Assembly (NCBI GenBank): GCA_022483015.1
Contig: JAKVOB010000001.1
Location: 888,902-952,901, forward strand
DNA length: 64,000 bases
Direction of reading: 5' to 3'
From: Atopobiaceae bacterium
GTDB lineage: Bacteria > Actinomycetota > Coriobacteriia > Coriobacteriales > Atopobiaceae
Part shown: piece by piece, positions 34,031-43,362 of the stretch
How positions within the stretch are numbered: position 1 is the stretch's first letter
Layout: the number at the start of each line of letters is the position of its first letter
The notes under the pieces: generated by a model
The model's input: only the letters and a program-made list of their open reading frames with translations
Database searches by the model: none
What the model was told of the DNA's origin: nothing
Position numbers and translations under genes: made by a program

Positions 34031-34557
34031 GTGCGGGGAGGCCGGGGCCAGGCGAGGCCATCCCGGTGTCTTCCCATTCCTGATGTGTGACGGCGCGGGT
34101 GTCGGTCCTCTGGTCCGGGTGCCTTGGGCGTCTTGTTACACGACCCCTCCGGTTTGGCAGAATCGCGTCACGCGACCCCTCGCGTTCGGCAGGAATCCTG
34201 CGAACAGGAGGGGTTAGGTAACACTGCGCTCGGCCGAGAGGGACATGTGGCTGGCGAGGTGCCGGCATCAGACCGAACGCTCGCATCCCGTGAGGTGTCC
34301 GCGCCGCCCGCGGGTGATGGGCGACCTCCTGCCATGGAGGTCGTGAGGAGGCGCCGGGACTGCCCATGTCCGCACCCAAACCCACGCCGGTCTCATCGGG
34401 GTGGTCCTTCTCGGCGTCTGACAGGGTTTGTCAGGACGTTGTCAGGTTTTGGGCAGCATGCAAGAACTTAACCAATCTACCTGGGTGTCCACAATCATCT
34501 GATGAGGAAGAATCTTCTTGCGGGGCATCGCTGACGATGCTTGCGGGAAGGAGACCC
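34031..34557. repeat. 527-bp gap with a tandem repeat and hairpin, upstream of the pilus locus
   Basis: No gene is supported. A unit beginning CGACCCCTC is repeated at 34141 and 34173 (32-bp period), each followed by GTT and GGCAG with AATC. The second copy folds with 34208-34214 (GAGGGGT) into a long hairpin (34175-34214) with inner GTTC/GAAC and GCAGGA/TCCTGC pairs, possibly the rsgA terminator. TTGTCAGG occurs twice at about 34428 and 34439, near where the pilus promoter should be. Confidence 0.5.
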
Positions 34558-35376
34558 ATGGGCTCGAAGCTGAGGATCGTCATCGCCGTCGCATGCGCGA
34601 CCCTTGCCGTGATGGCATGCGTCACCTATGCGGACGGGGTCAAGGCGGAGGCCGAGAGCGTGCGGTCGGAGGCCATCGCCCGCTATGGCGGAGACGTCGT
34701 GAGGCTCGTCGTGTGCACGAAGGCCCTCGAGGCAGGCGATGTCGTCAGAGAGTCGGATGTCACGAGCAGGGACTGGCTCGTCGACCTCGCGCCGGCGGAA
34801 GCCTGCACGGACCTCGAGGGCATCGTGGGTACGACCCTGACCGTCCCGGCAGCGTCGGGCGCGCCCCTCACGGCCCTCAACTTCAGGGAGTCCGGGAGCG
34901 ACCTGGCGGTCCCTGCCGGATGCGTGGCCGTGACCGTCCCGCTCACCGACAAGCTCGGTCTGGCGCGCAACGTCTCGGCCGGTTCCACCATCGCGGCCTA
35001 TCGTGCGAAGGATGACGGGTCGGCCGTCCTCCTCGCCACGGGACTCGAGGTGCTCACGGCCCTCGACGCCTCTTCAACGACGACGTCGTCGCGCCAGCAG
35101 GTGACGCTCGCCGTCCCCACGGATGACATCTCCGACGTGCTTGCGGCCTCCGCCTCGGGGGACCTGCGCCTCGTCGTCCCAGCGGACGACGTGGACGACC
35201 TCCCCGCTGACGAGGTCTCGCCTCCGGCGACGACCAGCGCCCGCACCTCGACCGCGGTCGAGCCCGAGGTCGCTGCTGACACCGCCATGTCTCCCGTGTC
35301 ACCGGACGTGCACCAGGACTATGTAGCCACACCGACGTCGCCCACGACCACGAGCAGGGAGGGCGATGCCCTATGA
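34558..35376 (+). CDS. cpaB: Flp pilus assembly protein CpaB/RcpC-like (SAF domain)
   Basis: A 272-residue protein with an N-terminal membrane anchor (IVIAVACATLAVMACVTY) and a SAF domain: ALEAGDVVRESDVTSRDW near residues 60-78, as in CpaB. The C-terminal third is Thr/Ser/Pro-rich. In Tad systems CpaB lies in the envelope and helps pilus assembly. GGAAGGAG precedes the ATG at 34558; an upstream in-frame extension has no coding character. It is the first gene of the tad operon and overlaps tadZ by 4 bp. Confidence 0.8.
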   Translation: MGSKLRIVIAVACATLAVMACVTYADGVKAEAESVRSEAIARYGGDVVRLVVCTKALEAGDVVRESDVTSRDWLVDLAPAEACTDLEGIVGTTLTVPAASGAPLTALNFRESGSDLAVPAGCVAVTVPLTDKLGLARNVSAGSTIAAYRAKDDGSAVLLATGLEVLTALDASSTTTSSRQQVTLAVPTDDISDVLAASASGDLRLVVPADDVDDLPADEVSPPATTSARTSTAVEPEVAADTAMSPVSPDVHQDYVATPTSPTTTSREGDAL

Positions 35377-36839
35377 CCGCCAACCGTTGGTACCTCTGTG
35401 CGGATGCCTCGATGGCTTCCGACGTCGCCCGTGCCCTCATGGTCCATGATGCCGAGACCGAGGTCATCTGCGTGCCTTCGGCCCAAGGGCTTCGCAAGGC
35501 CCTCCTGGGCGAGTGCCCCGGCCTGGCCTCCGCCCTGGTGGGGGAGGGATGCGAGGGAATGGACCCCATCAACCTCGCAGCCGCCGTCGCCGCCGATGCC
35601 CATGCGGCCCAGGTCGTGCTCGCCTGCTCCGGTCCCTCGGGGTCGCTCCGCTCGCGGGCTGCCCGGGCTGGGGTCGGACTCGTGGTCGACCTGCAGGGGC
35701 ACACACCCCCTGTCCCGCCAGAGACGGGTCTCAACCAGCGTGCCGGTGGCTGCCGTCCTGCTGGTCCGTCGACGGCCGGGGCAGGGGAGAGGGGAGACGT
35801 CGCCGCTGTGGAGGTACGACCGGGAGCAGGTGCCGCTGCCAAGGCGTCCTGCGAGGCGCTCCCGTCCCTGGACGACCTCGATGAGCCCGATGGCATCGCG
35901 GGGGACCTGCCCGCCAAGGGGAACGGCCGTCCTGCCGAGGGTGCCACGCGGCCGCAGACAGGCGCGACGGACCTGTCACCTGCGGCGATGACGCGTCCGC
36001 CCAAGGGTCGGCATGCGCCCATGCTCGCATTCGTCTCGGGCCGCGGCGGCGTGGGCAAGACCGCCATCGTGGCGACCTCGGCGCTCCTGGCCGCGTCCTG
36101 GGGGATGCGGGTGGCGGTCGTCGACCTCGACCTGGCCTTCGGGAACCTCTTCGGCGTGCTCGGGATGAGTGCGCCAGCCGACCTCTCGCCCCTCTCGGGA
36201 GCGGTGGCGGGCGCGGCGCAGACGGAGGCCATCGTGCGCTGTGGGAGGAAGGTCTGCGAGAAGGTCGCCCTCTGGGGGCCCTGCGAGCATGCCGAGCTTG
36301 CCGAGACCGTGCAGCCCCATGCGGCGACGCTCCTCTCGGTGCTCTCGGCACGCTATGACCTTGTCCTCGTGGATACGTCGACCACCTGGGGTGACGCCAT
36401 CGCCCAGGCGGTCCAGACCTGCGACCGCCTCGTGATCGTGGGAGACCAGCGTGCGGGGGCCGTGAGCTCGCTAGCCCGTGCCGGCAACCTGGCCGTGCGC
36501 CTGGGCGTGGCACGCACCCGCATCATGCGCCTCATGAACAGGTGCGACCCGCGCCATCGTGACGAGGGCTTCCTCGCCCGTGCGGACGTCGGGCTCGAGT
36601 GTGCACGTAACCTGCGTGTGGTCGATGGCGGCGACGAGGTGGCCGAGCTCCTCTCGGCAGGGCTTGCCCAGGAGCTCTCGGCCCTCGAATGCGACTTCAC
36701 CGACAGCCTTGCCACGGCCCTCGCGCAGATGCTCTCGGAGCTCGGGTGCCTGCCTGACGACCCCCGTGCGGCACGTGCCCTCGAGGGCAGGCGGCGCTTG
36801 TCGCGCGGCCTTTTCGGCCGTGGTCGGGAGGCGAGCTAG
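35373..36839 (+). CDS. tadZ: Tad pilus localisation ATPase TadZ/CpaE-like
   Basis: A 488-residue protein: N-terminal receiver-like domain (about 1-115), a low-complexity linker, then a MinD/ParA ATPase domain with deviant Walker A GRGGVGKT near residue 223, VVDLDLAFGNL (Walker A'), and DLVLVDTSTTWGD (Walker B). CpaE proteins place the pilus machinery at a pole. It overlaps cpaB by 4 bp and abuts tadA. Confidence 0.85.
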   Translation: MTANRWYLCADASMASDVARALMVHDAETEVICVPSAQGLRKALLGECPGLASALVGEGCEGMDPINLAAAVAADAHAAQVVLACSGPSGSLRSRAARAGVGLVVDLQGHTPPVPPETGLNQRAGGCRPAGPSTAGAGERGDVAAVEVRPGAGAAAKASCEALPSLDDLDEPDGIAGDLPAKGNGRPAEGATRPQTGATDLSPAAMTRPPKGRHAPMLAFVSGRGGVGKTAIVATSALLAASWGMRVAVVDLDLAFGNLFGVLGMSAPADLSPLSGAVAGAAQTEAIVRCGRKVCEKVALWGPCEHAELAETVQPHAATLLSVLSARYDLVLVDTSTTWGDAIAQAVQTCDRLVIVGDQRAGAVSSLARAGNLAVRLGVARTRIMRLMNRCDPRHRDEGFLARADVGLECARNLRVVDGGDEVAELLSAGLAQELSALECDFTDSLATALAQMLSELGCLPDDPRAARALEGRRRLSRGLFGRGREAS

Positions 36840-38159
36840 ATGAGCGTGCTCGAACGGGTCCGCGCCCAGGTCGCCGAGATGCCCGAGGCGGTGTCCTCCG
36901 AGCGCTCCAGTGAGGTCAGGCGGCGTCTCAAGCACGACCTGGTGGACCGGCTCGGACTTCCGGCCGTGGCCGCCATGGCCTCTGCCGAGAGCATGGACCG
37001 TGCGCGCTCGGAGCTTGGGGTGACCTGCCAGGCCATCCTCAACACCCATGACTATGACGAGGTCGCACCGTCCGAGAGGGCCGGTCTCGTCCGAGAGGTG
37101 CTTGACGAGGTCGTGGGGCTTGGCCCCCTGCAGCCCCTCCTTGATGACGAGTCGGTGACCGAGGTCATGGTCAACGGCTGTGCGTCGCTGTACTACGAGC
37201 GTGCGGGCACCCTCGTTCGCGCAGACCGCCTGTTCGACTCGTCCGAGCAGATACTGACCGTGGTGGACCGCATCCTGGCACCGCTCGGGCGCCGTCTCGA
37301 CGAGTCGAGCCCCATCGTCAACGCGCGGCTGGCCAACGGGTACCGCGTGAACGCGGTGATCTCTCCCGTGGCGCTCGACGGCCCCATCGTCACCATCCGG
37401 AAGTTCTCGGGAAGGATAACCTCCCTCTCGCGCCTGGTCGGCATGGGAAGCATCCCCGCCTGGTATGCCCAGCTCCTCACCTGGGCCGTGCGTGCACGGC
37501 TCGACGTGGCCGTGGCCGGTGGCACCGGGAGCGGCAAGACCACCCTGCTGAATGCCCTCTCCTGCGAGATCGGCCATGGCGAGCGCATCGTGACCGTGGA
37601 GGACTCCGCCGAGCTCAAGTTCGAGACCCATCCGCATGTGGTGCGTCTCGAGGCCCGTGCGGCCTCGATCGAGGGCAAGGGCGAGGTCACGATCCGCGAC
37701 CTCGTGACCAACGCCCTGCGCATGCGCCCTGACCGCATCGTCGTGGGCGAGGTCCGTGGTCCCGAGTGCATCGACATGCTCCAGGCCATGAACACGGGGC
37801 ATGACGGTTCCCTCACGACCCTCCATGCCGGCACGGCCGACGAGGCCATCCTGCGCCTGGTCCTCATGGCGCGCTTCGGCATGGACCTTCCCACCGACAT
37901 CATCGAGGAACAGATAGCAACGGCCCTTGACCTCGTGGTCATGGGCAGACGCATGCCAGACGGGAGCCGTGTGGTCTCGGAGGCCGCGCTGGTGCGTCGT
38001 GCTGCCGCTGGTGGGGTCGACCTCGATGAGGTGGTCTCCTTCGATGCGGTGGAACGGAGCTGGCATCTCGTGAGCGAGCCGGCCTTCGTGGGCGACCTCG
38101 TCGTGCAAGGGATCGCCTCGTCCGAGGAGGTGGCGGCATGGAGGTCCTCATGCTCCTGA
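36840..38159 (+). CDS. tadA: Tad pilus secretion ATPase TadA/CpaF
   Basis: Type II/IV secretion ATPase that powers pilus extension. The 439-residue protein has Walker A GGTGSGKTTLLNAL near residue 227, the Asp box VTVEDSAELKF, Walker B MRPDRIVVGEVRG and the His box GSLTTLHAGTADEA. All key residues are intact. tadB begins 22 bp before its stop. Confidence 0.94.
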   Translation: MSVLERVRAQVAEMPEAVSSERSSEVRRRLKHDLVDRLGLPAVAAMASAESMDRARSELGVTCQAILNTHDYDEVAPSERAGLVREVLDEVVGLGPLQPLLDDESVTEVMVNGCASLYYERAGTLVRADRLFDSSEQILTVVDRILAPLGRRLDESSPIVNARLANGYRVNAVISPVALDGPIVTIRKFSGRITSLSRLVGMGSIPAWYAQLLTWAVRARLDVAVAGGTGSGKTTLLNALSCEIGHGERIVTVEDSAELKFETHPHVVRLEARAASIEGKGEVTIRDLVTNALRMRPDRIVVGEVRGPECIDMLQAMNTGHDGSLTTLHAGTADEAILRLVLMARFGMDLPTDIIEEQIATALDLVVMGRRMPDGSRVVSEAALVRRAAAGGVDLDEVVSFDAVERSWHLVSEPAFVGDLVVQGIASSEEVAAWRSSCS

Positions 38160-39070
38160 CGGTGGCGCTTGCAGCGGCCCTGGCGGGGTGGGTGCTCGTC
38201 CCCCGCTCGCAGGGCGTACACCCTGCCACGCAGGGGAGACGGCGACGTCGGACCTGCCTTGGGCTCCTCGCACGCCTGGGTGACACGACCTTCGTCGATG
38301 CGCTCCTGCACCTGGACGTGCTCTCCCGCGCGGCGAGCCTCGTGGCTGCCGACGCGCGGGGTCGGGGCGTCGGCCTCGAGCGCCCACAGGCGGCGGCCTG
38401 CCTCCTGCTCGCCTGCCTCGCCTCGTGCGTGCTCTGTGTCTTCGTCGCCTCGAGTGCGTTGGGAATTCTCGTCGGGGTGTTGCTCTGCGCGGTCGCGCTT
38501 CCCTCGTGGGTCGCCGCCCGTGCCGCGGCGCGCAGGCGCGAGCTTGCCCAGGAGATGCCTGCCATCTTCAGGTCGCTTGCCGCGGCCATGGGGGCGGGGC
38601 GCACCCTCTCGCAGGCCGTGAGCTATGTGGGGACCCATGAGGAGGGGCCTGCTGCCGAGGAGTTCGGCCGTGCGTCGCTCGAGCTCATGTGCGGTACGTC
38701 GGCCTCGGAAGCCCTCGAGGCGCTTGCGGGGCGGCTCGATGCCCCGGGCATGGGGCTGCTGTCGTGTGCCCTGCTCGTGTCTCAGAAGACGGGAAGCCCC
38801 CTGGGTGACCTCTTCCTGAGGTCGGCACGACTCGTCGAGCGGCAGGGGGAGTTCGAGCAGTCCCTCTCGGTGAGGACGGCGCAGGTACGGCTCTCGGTGC
38901 GTGTGGTCTGTGCGCTCCCGGTGCTGCTGGTGGCCTGCCTCGCCCTGGTGTCGGTCGACTTCAGGGAGGGCCTCTCCACACCCATCGGCCTGGGGAGCCT
39001 CGTCGTGGCCGCCCTGCTCGACGTGCTGGCCCTCGTACTGATCAGGCGCGTCATGCGGGAGGTGGTCTAG
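38138..39070 (+). CDS. tadB: Tad pilus inner-membrane platform protein TadB
   Basis: A 310-residue type II secretion F-domain protein. Hydrophobic segments at the N-terminus (about 5-20), around 90-125 and at the C-terminus (about 250-305) flank the cytoplasmic F domain (ELAQEMPAIFRSLAAAMGAGRTLSQAV). GAGGAGGTG precedes the ATG. With TadC it forms the membrane platform moved by TadA. Confidence 0.87.
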   Translation: MEVLMLLTVALAAALAGWVLVPRSQGVHPATQGRRRRRTCLGLLARLGDTTFVDALLHLDVLSRAASLVAADARGRGVGLERPQAAACLLLACLASCVLCVFVASSALGILVGVLLCAVALPSWVAARAAARRRELAQEMPAIFRSLAAAMGAGRTLSQAVSYVGTHEEGPAAEEFGRASLELMCGTSASEALEALAGRLDAPGMGLLSCALLVSQKTGSPLGDLFLRSARLVERQGEFEQSLSVRTAQVRLSVRVVCALPVLLVACLALVSVDFREGLSTPIGLGSLVVAALLDVLALVLIRRVMREVV

Positions 39071-39751
39071 GTGGCATCCGAGGCGGCCATGCTCCTCGTC
39101 GTCGGGCTGGCGGCGTTCGTCGGCGTCTTGCTCCTCGCATGGCCGCGCCGGGGTGATGCGCTCACGGCCGCGGCCCGTGCCGTGGCCTCCGATGACGGCC
39201 ATCGGTCGGCCATCGCCCAGGCGTGGGCGGCCCTCGAGGGGCGTGTGCGTACGCTTCCTGCCGTGCGACAGCTCCAGGATTCCGCGGAGGCGGGTGCCGC
39301 ACGTGCTGAGGCCCTCTCCGACCTGCCCGAGCTTCTCGACATCGTGACCCTCGGACTCTCGGCAGGACTCTCGTTCGACGCTGCGCTCGAGCTCTACTGC
39401 GAGCGCTATGACACCTCGCTCGCCCATGCCTTCGCGGGGGCGCTCGCCAGCTGGCGCCTGGGCGTGTGCGACCGGGCCCAGGGCCTTGCCGGCCTGGCCG
39501 AGAGCCTCGACCTGCAGTCGCTCCGTCGCCTCTCGGGGGCGGTGGGCGAGTCGATCGAGTTCGGGGTCCCGCTCGCCGAAGCGCTCTCGCGACAGGCGGA
39601 CCTCATCCGCGAGGAGCAGCGCGTGGAGGTGGAGGAGAGGATCGAGAAGGCCCCGGTGAAGATGCTCCTGCCGCTCGGCACGCTCATCGTGCCGGCGATG
39701 CTGCTGGCGATCCTGGGGCCGCTCCTGGCCTCTGCCCTGCGGCTGGGATAG
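39071..39751 (+). CDS. tadC: Tad pilus inner-membrane platform protein TadC
   Basis: A 226-residue F-domain protein beginning at GTG with GGGAGGTGG upstream. The core ELLDIVTLGLSAGLSFDAALEL and ALSRQADLIREEQRVEVEER are typical of TadC, with a C-terminal helix pair (LIVPAMLLAILGPLLASAL). It follows tadB without a gap. It is somewhat shorter than many TadC proteins (about 290), missing part of the N-terminal region. Confidence 0.85.
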   Translation: MASEAAMLLVVGLAAFVGVLLLAWPRRGDALTAAARAVASDDGHRSAIAQAWAALEGRVRTLPAVRQLQDSAEAGAARAEALSDLPELLDIVTLGLSAGLSFDAALELYCERYDTSLAHAFAGALASWRLGVCDRAQGLAGLAESLDLQSLRRLSGAVGESIEFGVPLAEALSRQADLIREEQRVEVEERIEKAPVKMLLPLGTLIVPAMLLAILGPLLASALRLG

Positions 39752-39831
39752 CACGTGGCCGTCCCCTGGCGACTCGGGGGACGACCTTCGATGACGGTGG
39801 TGCCGTGAGGCACCCGAGGATGGGAGAGGAC

Positions 39832-40071
39832 ATGCGCAAGGACGGACATGGCACGGGGGACGGGACGGATCAGACATCAGGCCGGCATCTGCCGGGCCAG
39901 GTGCTTGCGCGCGTGGGCGTGCTCGCGCGGGGGGAGGAGGGCCAGGGAACGACGGAGTACGCGATCCTGGTGGGTGTGCTCGTGGTGATCGCCATCATCG
40001 CGATCATCGCCTTCAGGGACAAGATATCCGAGCTCTGGGATGCCATCTCGAGTGGCATCAACTCGCTGTAG
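39832..40071 (+). CDS. flp: Flp-type major pilin
   Basis: A 79-residue prepilin. The processing motif EEG|QGTTEYA has Gly at -1 and Glu at +5, then a hydrophobic helix (ILVGVLVVIAIIAIIAF) and a short tail. This is the pattern of Flp/Tad major pilins. The leader is long (about 38 residues) and hydrophilic. ATG 39832 has GAGAGGA upstream; ATG 39820 is an in-frame alternative. The prepilin peptidase (TadV/CpaA) is not in the window. Confidence 0.87.
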   Translation: MRKDGHGTGDGTDQTSGRHLPGQVLARVGVLARGEEGQGTTEYAILVGVLVVIAIIAIIAFRDKISELWDAISSGINSL

Positions 40072-40079
40072 GTGCGGGC

Positions 40080-40625
40080 ATGGAATGGGGTCCGGGGCAT
40101 GTCCGGCCCAGGCGTGGCAACGGCCTCCTCATGGGCCTCGTGCTCGTGGCCCTCGTGGCACTGCTGGTCGTCGCCCGCCTGCTGGCATCGGGGAGCGTCG
40201 GGACCTCCGAGGCCGCGGCCACCTCCCCTGGGGAGGGAACCTCCCCCGTGACGGTCCCTGCCACGGCGGGGACGGCAGTCGGAACGGACACCTCGGGGGG
40301 CGATGGCGCGGATGCGGTGCCCGCATACGGCGACCCGACCGACGCCACGGAAGGATCCGTGGGCGACGTGACCAGATGGGAGTCGGCCGATGACGTCGGC
40401 GCCGCAGCGTCAGCCCTGCTCGAGGGCTATCGCGATGGCTCCGTGCCCGCCGTGCTCGTCCAGGCCGGATACCTGGACCTGCTCGGAGACGTCTGGGGGT
40501 GCACCGTCCGAGGCCCTGCGTGGGTCGACGTCTGCCTGGTGGCAGAGGCCGGTGGGGGCTCCTCCGTGCGCGTCCTGCGGATGGAGGTGGACAGATGGGA
40601 GGAGCTCTATGGGGATGTCACGTGA
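40080..40625 (+). CDS. membrane-anchored hypothetical protein in the tad locus
   Basis: A 181-residue protein I do not recognise. It has one N-terminal membrane helix (GLLMGLVLVALVALLVVARLL), a Ser/Thr/Gly/Ala-rich linker (about 40-85), then a compact domain with two Cys residues (GCTVRGPAWVDVCLVAEA) that could form a disulfide outside the cell. Its place between two pilin genes suggests a role in pilus assembly or anchoring. Confidence 0.7.
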   Translation: MEWGPGHVRPRRGNGLLMGLVLVALVALLVVARLLASGSVGTSEAAATSPGEGTSPVTVPATAGTAVGTDTSGGDGADAVPAYGDPTDATEGSVGDVTRWESADDVGAAASALLEGYRDGSVPAVLVQAGYLDLLGDVWGCTVRGPAWVDVCLVAEAGGGSSVRVLRMEVDRWEELYGDVT

Positions 40626-40836
40626 GCGGCCGAGAAGGACGACGCGTGGTGAGGAGGGGCAGTCGACGGTCGAGTACGCGCTCGTGCTGCTGGCGTTCCT
40701 GGTCGGCATCGTCGCGCTCGCGGCGCTCTGGCGAGCGGCGGCCGACGGGACGGTGTCAAAGCTCGCCGCCGATGCCGCATCGCATACCACGGGACAAGGG
40801 ATGCTCGCTGCCATACAGGACGCGCTCCTGTTCTGA
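40609..40836 (+). CDS. second Flp-like prepilin
   Basis: A 75-residue prepilin with the motif EEG|QSTVEYA followed by the helix LVLLAFLVGIVALAALW. GGAGG lies six bases before the ATG, which is inside the end of the previous gene. The motif matches that of the major pilin (Q at +1, Glu at +5, Tyr at +6), so this is probably a minor or alternative pilin. Confidence 0.8.
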   Translation: MGMSRERPRRTTRGEEGQSTVEYALVLLAFLVGIVALAALWRAAADGTVSKLAADAASHTTGQGMLAAIQDALLF

Positions 40837-41314
40837 TCCCGCGGCGTCCTCGGGGCAGGCGACGGTCGAGGCCGCCGTGCTCCTGCCTACGGTCATGCTG
40901 CTCCTGGCGCTTCTCGTGCAACCGGTCTGCCTCATCTACACGCGGGCCGTGATGCAGTCGGCGGCGGCGGACACGGCGCGCGTCCTGGTGACGAGACGCA
41001 CCGGTGACGGAGGGGACGACGAGGCCTGCGAGGCCTACTGTCGGCGCCGCCTGGCGGCGGTGCCCGAGGTGGGGTGCTTCCATGACGGGGGCCCGAGCGA
41101 CTGGGAGGTGTCCGTCACGGGGGCCGAGGGCTCCTCGGAGGTGTCTGTCGAGGTCGTGGGACATCTGCGACCGCTCCCGCTGCTGGGTGTGCTGGCGCGT
41201 GCGTTCGGCGAGTCCGAGGGTGACAGGGTGGTGCTCAGGGTGAGGGTCGACGAGGTCGTTCGTGCGGAATGGTTGGAGGGGAGCTATGAGGACTGGGTCT
41301 CGATCTGGGAGTGA
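40772..41314 (+). CDS. TadE-like prepilin
   Basis: The frame carries SSG|QATVEAAVLLPTVMLLL, a pseudopilin motif with Glu at +5, and a globular C-terminal domain with two or more Cys. The only upstream ATG in frame is at 40772, 65 bp inside the previous gene, giving 180 residues; no clear Shine-Dalgarno is visible, so the start is uncertain. TadE proteins are minor pseudopilins of Tad systems. Confidence 0.7.
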   Translation: MPHRIPRDKGCSLPYRTRSCSDPAASSGQATVEAAVLLPTVMLLLALLVQPVCLIYTRAVMQSAAADTARVLVTRRTGDGGDDEACEAYCRRRLAAVPEVGCFHDGGPSDWEVSVTGAEGSSEVSVEVVGHLRPLPLLGVLARAFGESEGDRVVLRVRVDEVVRAEWLEGSYEDWVSIWE

Positions 41315-43362
41315 GCGGCGGCGTGCGCCCCATGGCCTCGGCCTGTCGCTCTTCGTCGACGACGAGGGGGGCTACACCACGGTGGCATTCGCCGTCGCGT
41401 TGCTGGTGAGCATCGCGTTGGTATTCTCGCTCGCCTCCGCCGAGTGGACGCTCACGCGTGCTGCGGACGTCCAGCCGGTGGCCGACGCCTGCGCGCTGGC
41501 CGGAGCCAACGTGGTCGGGGCCTATTCGACCGTGGCCACGACGCTGGATGCCTGCGTGCTCACGATGGGGCTCGCGGGCGTGCTCGTGTCTGGCGTGGGA
41601 CTCGTCGTCTCGGCCATCCCCTGGCGCCCAGGGCCTGGGGGCCGAGGTGATGGGGATCGGCCGCCGGGTGCTCGATGCCCGCGGCCGCTTCGCGACCTCG
41701 GCGGCCACGGGCCTCAGACGGCTCGAGGCGACGCTTCCCGGTCTCATCGTGGCCTCCTCGGCGCGGGTCGTCTCGGCGAACTCGGAGGGCTCGCAGTCCT
41801 TCACGGGCGTGGCCGTGCCGTTCCCGCAGACGAGCGAGAGCGAGTGGGACGGCCTCGACGACGAGCTCGACACCAGCAGCATGGAGCAGGACGCCGCCGA
41901 GCTCCAGGAGAGGACCACGCAGGCGGAGGAGGCCAAGGCGGAGGCCGACGCGGCACTCCTCGAGGGGTGGCGCGCCGACTGCGGCGACGAGCCCTACAAC
42001 CTGCAGCAGCGGGCTGCCACGCTGGCGGGGCTCTCGGAGAGCGAGAACCCCGACTACCCGAGCGTGGAAGGTTGGAACTTCGGCGTGGCGCTCTCTCGTT
42101 CGCGCACCTACTATGCGGCCCGCGCCGCCGGCGAGGTGCCGGAGGGCCAAGGCATCGAGGAGCTCACCGACTCGAGCTGCCGCAAGGCGTTCTTCTCGTA
42201 TGCGAGGGGACGCATGGCGCAGGGGCACTACCGTGAGCGTGCCGACGGCACGGTCGATATGGACCTGCCGGAACTCCCGCACGATACGGACGAGGTGCGC
42301 TCCACGACCTTGTACACGGACGCGACCTGGCCCCTGACGCAGGAGGCGGCAGGCACGACGTTGCACTCCACCCTCGCGTGCCCGGGGGCGACCGGGGCCG
42401 CTGCCGGCATGGGATCGCTCGCAGGCGTCGATGTGGGATCGTCCCAGGTCTGTCCCGTGTGTGCCATGAGCGTTGGCGACATGGGCAAGGTGGCCTCGGC
42501 CTCGACGAACATCGACAACGGCTACGAGCATCACTGGCGTCGGGTGTCCGCTGCTTCACGAGCCTACCAGGACGCACGGGAGCGCCAGGCTGAGGCCGAG
42601 GCCCAGATGCAGGAGACGGCCGAGCAGGGGAAGGGCGCCTTCGACCAGGCCTTGGAGCAGCTCTCCGTGCCGCGCCCCAAGCTCTGCCCCGCGGGGGCCT
42701 GGGGGTGCATCGGCGTGGTGGCCCGTTCTGACGGCTCGACCACGCCGGAGACGCTCGCCGGGTCCTTCGTGGAGGGCCAGGCCCTGCCGGGAGGGGTGGC
42801 CGTCTCGGCGGCGACGCTCGCTCCCGACGCCGACACCGTCGAGAACAACGTGCTCTCGCGACTCTTCGACGGTCTGGCGCAGGGCGAGGAGGGCGAGGGG
42901 GTGACAGGCGTGCTCCAGGGGGTCACGGGGCTCTGGGGGAGCCTTCTCGAGGGCTATGGCTCCGGATATGGCGACGTGGCCGACGTGGCGGACGACCTCT
43001 TCTCGGGGATCGATGGCGTCTTCGGCACCAAGGTGGGCTCGTGGCTCAGGGACAGGCTTGCGGAGTCCGTCCGGGCCATGGGCCTCGAGCCCTGTGACCT
43101 GCGACTCAAGAAGCCGGTGCTCTGCAACACGCAGGACGTCCTCGACCAGGCGGGGGCCGCCGACCTCGGTACCATCCGCCGCTACCTCGAGGCGATCCCC
43201 GACGGTGGCACCCCCGAGGAGGTCGCTGCCGCCCTGGGCCAGGAGGTCTGGAATGACCTCGACACCACATTCACCGTGGCCGAGATACCCGTTCCCGGGA
43301 CCGACCTCACGATTCCCCTCACCATCGACCTCAAGGACCTCGGGCTGGGAGGTTCCCCATGA
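41286..43362 (+). pseudogene. TadG-like pilus protein interrupted by a +1 frameshift
   Basis: The first frame starts at ATG 41286 (GAGGGGAGC upstream) and encodes a TadG-type N-terminus, DDEGGYTTVAFAVALLVS, with an Asn/Ala-rich continuation to about 41618. The remainder, rich in Glu-Ala and Cys, continues without a stop in the next frame to 43362. The switch point is the C run 41618-41621 in CCATCCCCTGG: with three C instead of four the two halves join smoothly into about 690 residues. It is either a sequencing error, a phase-variable tract, a programmed +1 shift, or a real loss. Confidence 0.8.

Noticed and set aside
34031..34557. c-di-GMP riboswitch before the pilus genes
   Set aside because: No GEMM core sequence is present.
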